Counted from the stretch's first letter, positions 18,627 to 27,459 are shown. The stretch: DNA of 64,000 bases from Pontibacter pamirensis (GCF_010015475.1 NZ_SSNI01000029.1:1-64000), one strand, 5' to 3'. Program-made: numbers and translations. Notes: a model not told the origin generated them from the letters alone.

Positions 18627-19244
18627 AAATCATTAATTAGTTTTGGGTAAAATGAATTATTAAGATTAGTCAGTGAAATAGTAACTTCTTATTTTGTCCT
18701 CTTTCAGTTCAGGCAAACCCAGTGTACTTGCAGGTTGAGCCTTCATCAGTGTTAAGAGTTACAGCCAGGCTCGACCACTCACTCATATCTACAAAGAGAC
18801 AGCCTCAGAGCCAATTGGACACGATGTTCAAACTTTTTTCAAAAAAGAACCAGCTATATAAATATTAGGATGTAAGCCATTTATTTAAAAGCTACAAGAC
18901 CATGGCTAAGCTTTGTCTTTGGTTTGCAAGGGTGCCTTACCAGAACCTGAGGTGAACTTTCTTTTTTGCATGAAGGCTGCTAAAAAGAAAAGCCTGACAC
19001 GTGTCAGGCTCCTCATTCTCTACATGTATGAAATAATTTTAAATTCTTCTTTGCGAAGGGATGCTCGGAAAGCATAGCAGCACCCTTACGCCGTAAGTCA
19101 GCAACCATGAACTACGCCTGTCTTATCCATCACCGCATTAATTCTATTGACTGCCTTGCTCAAACTTATAGTTTTCCTGTCGCCGTTCCGGAATAAAACT
19201 TTTATTCCGCAGGACGGGCAGCTGGAGGATTGCTATAACTAGTA
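18627..19244. other. Non-coding region between susC and the GH105 gene
   Basis: Six hundred bases carrying the susC promoter and leader and the end of the GH105 transcript. It contains a perfect 20-base palindrome (18991-19010) and a second hairpin at 19189-19209 (10-base arms, cggaataaaa and ttttattccg, around one base). No coding frame is credible. Confidence 0.6.
18991..19010 (-). terminator. Terminator-like perfect palindrome
   Basis: agcctgacac followed by gtgtcaggct is self-complementary over 20 bases. On the minus strand it is followed by tttcttttta, the layout of an intrinsic terminator for the leftward GH105/BNR transcript, about 235 bases after its last stop codon. Confidence 0.65.
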
Positions 19245-20405
19245 TTAGTTTTTGTCCACGTAGCGGTACATCTCAGAGGCTGCCAACAGAACTGCTCCCA
19301 CTCCAAATCCAGAAGTAGAGTTCACATCCACCACCTGCCCCGGAATGGCCCTTTCCCCTATGGGCTGCACATAGCCGATCTTGCCGCTTGGCTGCAAAGC
19401 CACGGTGGTGAGGTAATTATATCCTTTGGCAGCAGCCGGTAAGTAGGCTTCTTTATTTAGATAGCCGTTGTTTATACCCCAAAGCAGGCCATAGGTAAAG
19501 AAAGCAGTGCCGCTGGTTTCGGGGCCGGGCGCATGCTCCGGGTCCAGGATGCTGCGGGTCCAGTAGCCTTCCGGTTGCTGCGATTTCACGATAGCCGCTG
19601 CCATGTCTTTATACCTGCTCATATAGAACTCCCGGTGCGGGGCGTTCTCTGGCAGGTCCTGCAGCACTTTGGCCAGGCCGGCAAACACCCAGCCGTCGCC
19701 ACGCGCCCAGAAGTCTTTTTTCTCGTTTGCGCTTTTGTGTTTCGGGTAAATATATTTGGCGTCGCGGTAATACAGCTGCTCCTCCTGGTCATACATCACA
19801 GAGTCGGCATAGCTGTAGTAGTCGTAAAGCTTTTCCAGATACTGCGCATTGCCGGTTACCTTGTAGAGCTTCGTCATCACAGGCATCACCATGTACAGGC
19901 CATCCGCCCACCACCAGTAGTCGTTGTTCGGGGTGCTCATCTGGTACTCCATCACCTCCCGGGCACGGGCAATCTTTTCAGGGTCCTTTTCCTTATCCAA
20001 GTTGTATAAATCGATGTAGGTCTGGAAGGCAATCTGCCAGTCCCCGAACAGCACGTAGTCATCTTTCTCGCCGTAAGAGTATTTCCAGTTTTCCTTGTCG
20101 GCAGACTTGGCCCCCATCCATTTGTTTTTTTCGGCCCACGCTTCAGAGTACTGCCTGTACTGCTCGTTCTGCGTTATCTTATAAGCTTCCATGTTGCCGG
20201 TGTGGTAGGCGGCAACATCCCAGAAAGCCCATCCGTGGTTCGGGTTTGACTCCTGCCAATAGTTGTTCACCTTGTTTATGACATGGGCAACCGCCTCTTT
20301 TGAATTGGGTAGCAGCGGGTTCTTTGATGCCGTTTTGTTAGATGTTGCGCAGGATAGGAGCAACACAACCAGCAGGGTATAATAAGCAGACGTTCTGGTC
20401 TTCAT
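19245..20405 (-). CDS. Glycoside hydrolase family 88/105 (unsaturated uronyl hydrolase), lipoprotein
   Basis: A 386-residue protein with lipobox LLSC (Cys19). The alpha/alpha barrel shows DDYVLFGDWQIAFQTYIDLY, WWWADGLYMVMPVMTKLY near residue 165, FWARGDGWVFAGLAKVL near residue 230 and QQPEGYWTRSILDPEHAPGPETSGTAFFTYGLLWG near residue 290. These are signature blocks of YteR-like GH105 enzymes. The family removes the 4,5-unsaturated uronic acid that polysaccharide lyases leave at non-reducing ends. The product spontaneously opens and would feed KduI, encoded in the same locus. It lies 59 bases downstream of the BNR_4 gene, presumably in one operon. Confidence 0.92.
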   Translation of the reverse strand: MKTRTSAYYTLLVVLLLSCATSNKTASKNPLLPNSKEAVAHVINKVNNYWQESNPNHGWAFWDVAAYHTGNMEAYKITQNEQYRQYSEAWAEKNKWMGAKSADKENWKYSYGEKDDYVLFGDWQIAFQTYIDLYNLDKEKDPEKIARAREVMEYQMSTPNNDYWWWADGLYMVMPVMTKLYKVTGNAQYLEKLYDYYSYADSVMYDQEEQLYYRDAKYIYPKHKSANEKKDFWARGDGWVFAGLAKVLQDLPENAPHREFYMSRYKDMAAAIVKSQQPEGYWTRSILDPEHAPGPETSGTAFFTYGLLWGINNGYLNKEAYLPAAAKGYNYLTTVALQPSGKIGYVQPIGERAIPGQVVDVNSTSGFGVGAVLLAASEMYRYVDKN

Positions 20406-20464
20406 GTTTGTCTATAGTACTGAGATTATCGTTTTCTTTTATCTTGATACAAACCCTCCTCTTT

Positions 20465-21805
20465 TCAGAAGGCAGGCTTCCACTCCACTACCTGTATCGG
20501 CTGCGGCGGAATATTGGCCTGGCCTTCGCCATCTACCTGCTCTACTTTCTGCACAAACAGGTTCAGGATACCTTTTTCTTTCCAGAGCTCTGTATCGTAG
20601 GTGGGCTCCCATGAACCGAGTGACTCCTGCGTCAGGTCCACGATGCTCCACTCGCGGTCTGACAGCTTGTCGATGACCACGGCAGAAGCTTTGTTGCCTC
20701 TTTCCTCATCCCGGAAAAGCATTAGCACGGATGCATCTTTGCCGGTGTTCTTTACCATCACCTGCGGCCTTGCAATGGGTATGCGCTTGGTCCCTACCCC
20801 GCTCAGGCTGAAGGGAGTTTTGCGGAAGTCCAGTTGGAGCGCTTCCCAGGTGCTGCCGTTATGGTACACCAGGTGGTACTGCGGAATATCGGAACCTGCC
20901 TCTCTCCAGTAAGTAGCAATGAAAGGATTGCCTTTGGCATCGGCTCCCATCGATGTCTGGTTGATCAGCTCACTGTTCTGTGGAATTGCCCATGCCTGTT
21001 CTCCTGTGGCTTCTGTGATGGGCAGCGTATACTTTTCTCCGGTAGATTTCTCCCAGGTTATGCCCCCGTCGGTGGAGCGGGCATAGCCCAGATCGTGGTT
21101 ACTGGCCACATCGGGGCTCTCGCGCCATACCCACGACACATGGATTGTGCCCTGCTCATCGATGTAGGACTGCCAGTAAGCGTTGCGCTTCCCTTCGCCG
21201 TCAATTAGGTTGCTGTGCAGTTGAGTCCACTGCCGTGCATTGGTGTCGTAGCGGTTAATGACCATGTTACCCTGCCCGGAGCCTCCGTCGCGGTAAAAGA
21301 ACAGGAGGTTGCCGTTTTGCAGCCGGTAAAACTCCGGGTAAGAAACGACCTGCTCGTTTTGGCCCGTCATGGGCATTTTCTCGCTCATCTGCAGGGCGCC
21401 GGGGCTCACGCTGCGGGCATAGTTCAGCTTGTTATTATGGTGGTCCCAGGAGAGGTGCAGGTAGCCTTTGCCATCCACCATGATACTGATGGTATTGTGA
21501 GCATCTGCTGCATTGCCTTTGAAGTCTGTCTTGCGTATTTCCCAATCATCGGTTCCGTTTCTCCTTTTGGCCAGCATCACCGAACGGTCTGCATCATACC
21601 AGGCAGTGTACTGCGTATCCTGAAAAGTAACAAGTGAGTTCTTGCGAAACACCACTACATTTACTGAATTATTCGCCCAGCCATCTGCCACGGTTGAAGT
21701 GGTAGGTTCAGACAAGCGGGTTGTTGTGCAGGAGGTGCTTAATAAAAGGGCAAAGACGGCAACGGCAGCATGCCTCCATACCATAGCAAGGTTCTTATAT
21801 GTCAT
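20465..21805 (-). CDS. BNR_4 beta-propeller lipoprotein, candidate polysaccharide lyase
   Basis: A 446-residue protein with a lipobox at LSTSC (Cys26). It has a BNR repeat propeller of the BNR_4 type: GKGYLHLSWDHHNNKLNYARS, SYPEFYRLQNGNLLFFYRDGGSGQG, RNAYWQSYIDEQGTIHVSWVWRE, then SNHDLGYARSTDGGITWEK with an Asp-box. Ulvan lyases of families PL24 and PL25 are propellers of this kind using histidine, tyrosine and arginine residues. Here the WDHHN and YPEF/RDGG blocks are plausible counterparts. No classical lyase is otherwise present, yet GH105 and KduI both require a lyase product. The lyase role is an inference; a carbohydrate-binding or sialidase-like role is the alternative. Confidence 0.75.
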   Translation of the reverse strand: MTYKNLAMVWRHAAVAVFALLLSTSCTTTRLSEPTTSTVADGWANNSVNVVVFRKNSLVTFQDTQYTAWYDADRSVMLAKRRNGTDDWEIRKTDFKGNAADAHNTISIMVDGKGYLHLSWDHHNNKLNYARSVSPGALQMSEKMPMTGQNEQVVSYPEFYRLQNGNLLFFYRDGGSGQGNMVINRYDTNARQWTQLHSNLIDGEGKRNAYWQSYIDEQGTIHVSWVWRESPDVASNHDLGYARSTDGGITWEKSTGEKYTLPITEATGEQAWAIPQNSELINQTSMGADAKGNPFIATYWREAGSDIPQYHLVYHNGSTWEALQLDFRKTPFSLSGVGTKRIPIARPQVMVKNTGKDASVLMLFRDEERGNKASAVVIDKLSDREWSIVDLTQESLGSWEPTYDTELWKEKGILNLFVQKVEQVDGEGQANIPPQPIQVVEWKPAF

Positions 21806-22038
21806 GTAATTAGGTCCATAGACTTACCTTAGTTGCTGTTCCGGAACTCTTCGCGTTACCGAAGCGGGATGTTTTATGGTTTTAATGAATTTACCGGAAG
21901 TCAAAGCTTCCGGCTGCGCCTTCAAACCACAGGATACCACCCTTTCTATTTCTATAAGAGTTCTGCCTCCCGCCTTTTGGACAATTTTGCAGACATTTTT
22001 ACAAATCTGTTGCTTCTAAGCTGAGAGAATGGCACCAG

Positions 22039-22060
22039 AACGGCTGAGGCATCAGCCGTT
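22039..22060. other. Hairpin between the tandem GH43 and BNR genes
   Basis: aacggctga and tcagccgtt form a perfect 9-base stem around a 4-base loop, 40 bases past the tandem GH43 stop codon. The A/T run lies on the wrong side for a classical minus-strand terminator, so a processing or stabilising structure is equally possible. Confidence 0.4.
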
Positions 22061-22100
22061 AAAAAAGCCACACCTCATACAGCGTATTCTAAAACTGCCT

Positions 22101-24356
22101 CTAAAGTTTATTGTCACCATTGCTTTTCAGGTCCACGGCCTTCACCCCCTGGTGCGTCGGTGTCACTTGCCTGATACTGCCGTCGTTGTTAAACTCTAGT
22201 TTATCAATACTGACTTCCCGGTTGTATCCGGCAGCATCCCCCATGGTGATTCCCTTCGGATAATTAAACCGGTGATAGACAATATACCACTCATCCTTGC
22301 CAGGCACCTGTAAAACAGAGTTATGGCCCGTCCCGTAAATACCAGCCGCTGTGTCCTTGGCGATAACCAGGTTATTCTCCGGAACCTTTATTTTCCCCAT
22401 AGGAGTAGTAGACGTGCCATAACGCACCCGGTAATTTTCGCTTCGCGTATCATCCTCAGACCATAAGAAATAATAAGTGCCGTTCCTGTAAAACACGGTG
22501 GCACCTTCTCTGAAAGTGGCATCTGGCGTCATGACTTTCGTTGTACCCGGCTTAATGGAAACCATGTCTTCATTCAACTCGGCACCGGCCATATAGCCGT
22601 TGCCCCAATACAAGTAGTTCTTCCCTGTTTTCGGATCTGCAAACACCTCCGGGTCAATCTGCTGTCCACCCGTCACGCCCTCCGGAAAAGCATCAATTAA
22701 AGGTTTTCCAGAATCCACAAAGGGACCTGTCGGATTATCGGCCACAGCAACACCTATCTTTTGCGCGGCTGTGAAGTAATAGAAATACTTGTATTCGCCG
22801 TTTATCTCTTTTTCAATGATGCTGGGCGCCCAGGCGTTTCTGTCTGCCCAGCTCACGTCCTTATGCAGGTCCAGTATCACGCCTTCATCCTTCCAGTCAA
22901 CTAAATTCCCGGAAGAAAAGGTTTTAAAGTATGTGCCAGACCAACCGGTAAAGCCGTCACTTGTCGGGTAGATATAGAATTTGCCTGTTTTTTCAGAATA
23001 CAGCACATCCGGGTCCGCATAAAAGCCTTCCAGTACCGGGTTGTGGGCCTCTCTTGCAGTTACCTGGTAGTTCTGTGGCTGCTGTCCTTTTATTTCGACC
23101 GTATAAGTTACCGGGCCGGAGGTAAAATCCTGTGCAGACTGGGGAGCAATGGTTACACCGGGAAAGGCGATGAATTCAGGGTCAAAAGCACTTAGATTGG
23201 TGCCCGGTTTTACAGGCAGGTAGAGCTGCTTCGCGGCCGTGTCTAAAGCGATGTTTGTCTTTTTCAGACCGCTTGCCCTGGCAGACCCAATAACATCATC
23301 TGCCGTTCCCCATTTGCCCATCAGCCTTGCCGCTTCCTCTGCCGTAACAGGCAGCACAGTGCCGTGGCGCGGATGGAAATTCATACTTACCTCTTGATCT
23401 ATGATTTCGAAATGTTGCAGATCTCTGCTTTTCGTAAACTGGTATTTGCCTTTGGTATACACATCATACATCAGGATGTAGTCGTCGCTGTTGTTGAGTT
23501 TGAAAACACCAGAGCCTTCTACCGGGTCTTTCGTTTGCTGCACATACTTGTCCTGCAATTCATATCCCTCTGTCAGCTTGTCGGAAGTGGCGATTTTTAT
23601 ACCCGATCCTTCCCCTTCCGTTTTAAAGAACAAGTGATATTTGCCGTTCCTGAAAATGATGTCGCCATCAATGGCGGCGCCGCTGGTTGGGCTGAAGAAG
23701 AGTTGCTTCGGCGTAGTTTCCAATGCGGTGAACTCCTCATTGGCATAGGCATAATAGATTTTGTCCGGATCCTCTCCGTGTTTCATCGAAAAGTATACCA
23801 TGTATTTTCCGGCTTCGGGATCGTAAATGGTCTGCGGCGCCCACACCCTGAGCAGGTCTTCGTTTCCAGGAAATTGCTCCTGGATGTTAACAACACTGGA
23901 AGTCCAGTTGATCAGGTCAGTGGACTTCAAAAGCACCATGGCCCTGTTAGAACTCCAGCCGTTGGCCGACACCATATCGGTCACCACCATGTAGAACGTC
24001 TTCCCGTCGGCGCCGCGCAGAATATGCGGGTCACGCACGCCTCCGGTAGAGCTAATGTCTGCTGAGCTAATAACTGACTTGTTGTTATTCAGTGCTCTAT
24101 AGTTATACCCGTCGGTGCTCAGGGCAAAGCGAATCGCTTCTTCGTCGTTGCTGTTGCCGGTGAAGTAAGTAAATAAATACGCGCTATACTCTTCCTCCGG
24201 AGCCTTTTCCTCAGTTCCACTACTCCCACTACTTGTTATTTGCTGTCCGCAGCTTGATAAGAGTATACACGATACTACTCCAGAAAACAAGCATCTTTTT
24301 ATGTAAGCTATTTTATTCTGATAACAATGCTGTTTTGTTAAAATACTATATCTCAT
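22101..24356 (-). CDS. Tandem GH43 glycoside hydrolase, lipoprotein
   Basis: A 751-residue lipoprotein (lipobox LLSSC, Cys36) with two five-bladed GH43 propellers. The first (about residues 55-340) has VRDPHI, AIDGDI and VEGSGV carrying the usual two Asp and one Glu, plus HPRHGTV. After a linker with a VTYTVEIKG sandwich strand, the second (about 440-740) has FYADPDV, QIDPEV, REGATV and GTGHNS. All three catalytic acids appear present in both domains. The family contains arabinofuranosidases, xylosidases and galactosidases, so the enzyme probably removes two different side chains from the locus's glycan. A double-domain build is less common than single-domain GH43. Confidence 0.9.
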   Translation of the reverse strand: MRYSILTKQHCYQNKIAYIKRCLFSGVVSCILLSSCGQQITSSGSSGTEEKAPEEEYSAYLFTYFTGNSNDEEAIRFALSTDGYNYRALNNNKSVISSADISSTGGVRDPHILRGADGKTFYMVVTDMVSANGWSSNRAMVLLKSTDLINWTSSVVNIQEQFPGNEDLLRVWAPQTIYDPEAGKYMVYFSMKHGEDPDKIYYAYANEEFTALETTPKQLFFSPTSGAAIDGDIIFRNGKYHLFFKTEGEGSGIKIATSDKLTEGYELQDKYVQQTKDPVEGSGVFKLNNSDDYILMYDVYTKGKYQFTKSRDLQHFEIIDQEVSMNFHPRHGTVLPVTAEEAARLMGKWGTADDVIGSARASGLKKTNIALDTAAKQLYLPVKPGTNLSAFDPEFIAFPGVTIAPQSAQDFTSGPVTYTVEIKGQQPQNYQVTAREAHNPVLEGFYADPDVLYSEKTGKFYIYPTSDGFTGWSGTYFKTFSSGNLVDWKDEGVILDLHKDVSWADRNAWAPSIIEKEINGEYKYFYYFTAAQKIGVAVADNPTGPFVDSGKPLIDAFPEGVTGGQQIDPEVFADPKTGKNYLYWGNGYMAGAELNEDMVSIKPGTTKVMTPDATFREGATVFYRNGTYYFLWSEDDTRSENYRVRYGTSTTPMGKIKVPENNLVIAKDTAAGIYGTGHNSVLQVPGKDEWYIVYHRFNYPKGITMGDAAGYNREVSIDKLEFNNDGSIRQVTPTHQGVKAVDLKSNGDNKL

Positions 24357-24465
24357 ATTTATCTGCTTCTATTACCTGGATGGCACAGCCTGTTTCATCA
24401 GAACTTGCGGTATCTGCCTGTAAATTATAAGCTGAGCGTACAGCTCTTTATTCCTGATTGATTCT

Positions 24466-25614
24466 TTAGTTCTTCTTCCCGGCAGCATCTTTCAGCGTCC
24501 ACTCATCCTGCCATTTTAAAACAGGCTTACCGTCTTCAAAGGTCAAAGGCAACCAGATGTAACGACCATCTATGGGGTTTTTCGGACGCCACCTGTCAGC
24601 CATGAAAATAAAAGTGTCTTTTTTCCCCTGAACCGGGAGTATGAATGTGCTCTGCGACTCAAAGGTTGTACTCTTTTGCTCCTCGGTTCCCCGAACTGGG
24701 TTTCCAAGCTGTTTCCACCCTTTCATCATATGGTCACTCACAGCAGAACGTGCCGGGTTGGGTGCCCACCCTGTCAAACCCGACGTTATCATATAGTACT
24801 TGCCATCTTTCTTGAGAATGGCAGGAGCTTCATTTCTTCCTCCGGGAAATACACGGACATACTCATCGGTAAAACTTAGATAATCGTCCGTCAGCTTACT
24901 GATATGAAGCGTCCTGTTTTCTTCAGAAGAGGCAATGTGATAGGCGGTACCATCATCATCCACAAACAGTGTCATGTCGCGGGACATTTGTCCGCCTTCA
25001 AAATCTCTTTGCAAAAAGGCGCCTGCTGCTACTTTCTGCTCCCACTCCGGATCATTTTCAGTGACTTCGATAGGTTCTGTTTTATGCGACTCGGTAGCAT
25101 TTTCAGGCCACACCCCTGGATGCGGGCGCAAACTTTTCAGAAAGGTATAAGGCCCTGTTACGTTGTCTGCGGTAGCAACAGCGGTGCGGGCGGCCGCATA
25201 CCCCTGCCCTTTTAACTCCAGGTGAAACCACATCACAAACTTGCCTGTCTTCTCATTGTAAATCACCTTGGGGCGCTCAATCACAGCCCCTTTCTCTATG
25301 TCAGAGCCGCTTCCCTCTGCGGCAACAGGAAGCGCAATGCCTTCGTTTTTCCAGTTATACAGATCAGAGGAGGAGTAGCAGTTCACGCCCACCATGGCCT
25401 TGTTTCCGTCTTTGCCCTCTACCTTGTGTTCCCCGAACCAATAGTACTTGCCGTCGTGGAAGATAATGCCGCCCCCATGCGCGTTAATGTGCTTACCATC
25501 CGTATCCGTCCAGATTTCGCCTGGTTTAAAAGAGGTATGCGCTTTCGGTTGCTGGGCGAACGCTGGTATGCTCAACCAGAGCAGCATTACGAACAAATGG
25601 CTTAGTCTCTTCAT
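24466..25614 (-). CDS. GH43 family glycoside hydrolase, secreted
   Basis: A 382-residue protein with a signal peptide ending AFAQ. The first blade reads GKHINAHGGGIIFHDGKYYWFGEHKVEG, the pattern of GH43 subfamilies (24/34-like) seen in arabinogalactan and galactan loci, where the canonical base Asp of the opening blade is absent. Other active-site candidates are RPKVIYNEKTGKFVMWFH, RDMTLFVDDDGTAYHI and RNEAPAILKKDGKYYMITSG. It lies 109 bases upstream of the tandem GH43 on the same strand. Substrate could be galactosyl or arabinosyl; sequence alone cannot decide. Confidence 0.88.
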   Translation of the reverse strand: MKRLSHLFVMLLWLSIPAFAQQPKAHTSFKPGEIWTDTDGKHINAHGGGIIFHDGKYYWFGEHKVEGKDGNKAMVGVNCYSSSDLYNWKNEGIALPVAAEGSGSDIEKGAVIERPKVIYNEKTGKFVMWFHLELKGQGYAAARTAVATADNVTGPYTFLKSLRPHPGVWPENATESHKTEPIEVTENDPEWEQKVAAGAFLQRDFEGGQMSRDMTLFVDDDGTAYHIASSEENRTLHISKLTDDYLSFTDEYVRVFPGGRNEAPAILKKDGKYYMITSGLTGWAPNPARSAVSDHMMKGWKQLGNPVRGTEEQKSTTFESQSTFILPVQGKKDTFIFMADRWRPKNPIDGRYIWLPLTFEDGKPVLKWQDEWTLKDAAGKKN

Positions 25615-25710
25615 CTACTTATATCTTTTATCAAAAAATGAAATTGGCAATCTGCTTTATCATTTATCGGCAGGCCCAAACATTACTCAGGAGGATTTGC
25701 CACTCTGTTT

Positions 25711-26064
25711 TTAGCTACCAGTGCTATGTTTTATCTCAGGCTTTCTTAGTTCTTTAAATAGCTGCCCTCTGTTATGTTCCTTTAAAAGTTCAGCGTTATC
25801 CTTTGCATCAGACTCCTCTTTAGACTTCTGGATTTTCTCCCAAAGTGTGTTCACCTTTTTGTCCTCCAGTTTGTACTTACCGACATTTACCTGCAGCACC
25901 AGAGCCCTTGCCTGCTCTATTTCTTTCGCTTTGTCAGGGTTATCTGCTATAAACTGCATCCAGAAAGTCTCTTGTTCCGCGTCTTCTTTGAGCACCCAAA
26001 GCCAGAAATCTTTATCATCTGCAAACTCCTCTGAAGAGTATTGTTTGTATTTTAGATTATTCAT
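25711..26064 (-). CDS. Truncated FecR-like anti-sigma protein (cytoplasmic domain only)
   Basis: A protein of 117 residues from the ATG at 26064, which has tggaaagctggag just upstream; in-frame ATG 26088 and TTG 26103 are less likely. The N-terminal stretch KYKQYSSEEFADDKDFWLWVLKED and IADNPDKAKEIEQARALVLQVN matches the cytoplasmic sigma-binding domain of FecR-type anti-sigma factors. A full protein has about 320-390 residues with a membrane segment and a periplasmic FecR domain. This one stops after the cytoplasmic part, with only 96 bases before the next gene. It lies downstream of the ECF sigma gene, its presumed partner. It would be soluble and unable to receive an envelope signal. Confidence 0.75.
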   Translation of the reverse strand: MNNLKYKQYSSEEFADDKDFWLWVLKEDAEQETFWMQFIADNPDKAKEIEQARALVLQVNVGKYKLEDKKVNTLWEKIQKSKEESDAKDNAELLKEHNRGQLFKELRKPEIKHSTGS

Positions 26065-26442
26065 CTCCAGCTTTCCATATACGTTCATGTTTCTTATAAC
26101 CAAAGAGGTCCCTTTTGTACAATTTGGACATTTTTGGCCGGATAATTTATAAAATTATACAAAAACAATAAAATTGGGAAAGCAGACACTGAAGTATCTC
26201 AATAGGAAAGGATAGCTGTCGTTGTAAACAACGTTATTACTGCTGTGTTCCACAAGCGAGCCCGAGGGAGCGGCCTGCCAATAGAAGTAAGCTTTATATA
26301 CATTCACTCCAGCGGAGCAGCCTGTTTAAGGTAGACTCACCGGCCGCACCGCTGGAGTTAAGGGTGCTGATAGAATTTGGCTAGCAACAGTTCATACCGT
26401 TGTGATTTAGACCGCAGCAAACGTGGTGCTATGCAATAGCAG
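26065..26442. other. Non-coding region between sigma and anti-sigma genes
   Basis: About 380 bases, unusually long for a sigma/anti-sigma pair. Its middle is a degenerate copy of the GC-rich dispersed palindromic repeat (26256-26366). The remainder next to the anti-sigma gene is AT-rich and could carry a separate promoter. Confidence 0.5.
26256..26366. repeat. Degenerate copy of the dispersed palindromic repeat
   Basis: actccagcggagcagcctgtt (26306-26326) faces ccgcaccgctggagttaag in inverted orientation (26345 onward). A further arm, cccgagggagcggcctg, lies at 26261-26277. These match the inner arms of the intact element at 28872-29075, with several substitutions. Confidence 0.6.
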
Positions 26443-27063
26443 TTAGTAAGCAATATTGAAATTCTTCACGTTCTTTTTAAGCGCCGCCAACCCTCTGCTG
26501 ACCAGTTTATAGATATTGTCGGTGCTCATGTTCATTACGCCGGATATCTCCTGGAAAGAGAGGTTCTTGTAAAACTTCAGGAGAATTGCTTTCCGCTGGT
26601 TTGCAGACAACTGCCGCAGCCCCTGCTTCAGGTAGGCCTTCTGTTCTGCTTTTCCCTGTCTGCTGATGAGTTGGTCTTCTATGGAGGCGTTAGTTTCTTT
26701 TAAAGCCGCTTCAAGATTCGAGTAGTCGTCAAACAGGATGTCTTTTCTTTTCAGCACCTCTTTGTAAATTCTCCTTTTGATACAGGCATACAAGTAAAAA
26801 CGAACAGAGGTAGGCAGAGACAGGTTTGTCCTGTTCTTCCACATATCCAGAAACAGGCCGTGAATACAGTCTTCTATCAGTTCCTCGTCATCAGAGAACT
26901 TTCTGGAGTAGTTGTAGATTACCTGCACGTAGTTTTTGTAAATTGTAGCAAAGGCATCCTCATCTCCAGACTGGAACAGTTTCCAAAGATTTTTCTCTGC
27001 CTCACTTTTTGATATGTTGCCTGCTACTCTTATCTCGTTTTCTGTTTGTAAAGCTACTCTCAT
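26443..27063 (-). CDS. ECF RNA polymerase sigma factor, Bacteroidetes type
   Basis: A protein of 206 residues from the ATG at 27063; an upstream GTG would extend it by 13. Sigma region 2 spans about residues 25-95 (FATIYKNYVQVIYNYSRKF, ELIEDCIHGLFLDMWKNR). Region 4 spans about 140-200 (LSANQRKAILLKFYKNLSFQEISGVMNMSTDNIYKLVSRGLAAL). This is the Bacteroidetes-specific ECF group usually paired with a FecR-like anti-sigma factor and a SusC transporter. The probable targets are the SusC/SusD and hydrolase genes to its left. Its normal transmembrane partner is missing (see the truncated anti-sigma gene). Confidence 0.93.
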   Translation of the reverse strand: MRVALQTENEIRVAGNISKSEAEKNLWKLFQSGDEDAFATIYKNYVQVIYNYSRKFSDDEELIEDCIHGLFLDMWKNRTNLSLPTSVRFYLYACIKRRIYKEVLKRKDILFDDYSNLEAALKETNASIEDQLISRQGKAEQKAYLKQGLRQLSANQRKAILLKFYKNLSFQEISGVMNMSTDNIYKLVSRGLAALKKNVKNFNIAY

Positions 27064-27209
27064 TGTTAAACCTGTTTTATAGATCCGAAACTTTAAACAC
27101 ACCCCTAAGTCCTGCTGCGGCGCTTTTTATAGGGTAATTATTTGTAGTATTTTCCCGCGGCCGGCTAAGGCTCAGGCCCTGCTTCGTACTCCGGAGCAGC
27201 AGCAGTTAG

Positions 27210-27422
27210 CTACCAGCCCTCTCCATGTGGCTTACCGATAGTGGCCGGTATGCCGCCGTCCATATACAGTATCTGCCCGTTTACAAAATCACTGGCTCTT
27301 AATGCCAGTAACACAGTGGCACCGCCCAACTCATCCGGGTCACCCCATTTGCCTGCAGGTGCCCTGTTAATGATGAACTCGTTGAAGGCATTTCCCTCCA
27401 CTCGCAGGGGCGCTGTCTGGCT
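27210..27422 (-). pseudogene. C-terminal remnant of an SDR dehydrogenase (KduD/gluconate 5-dehydrogenase type)
   Basis: After an in-frame stop at 27423-27425 an open frame of about 70 codons reads SQTAPLRVEGNAFNEF, then RAPAGKWGDPDELGGATVLLALRASDFVNGQILYMDGG. This is the last quarter of a short-chain dehydrogenase of the 2-deoxy-D-gluconate 3-dehydrogenase / gluconate 5-dehydrogenase group. The cofactor-binding GxxxGxG motif and the catalytic Tyr-x-x-x-Lys are gone. The remnant begins 37 bases after the kduI stop, exactly where an intact kduD commonly follows kduI. A deletion removing about three quarters of the gene is the simplest explanation. Confidence 0.8.
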
Positions 27423-27459
27423 TCAAAATAGACCAGCCCTTTGGTTTGTCTTCTTTCGA

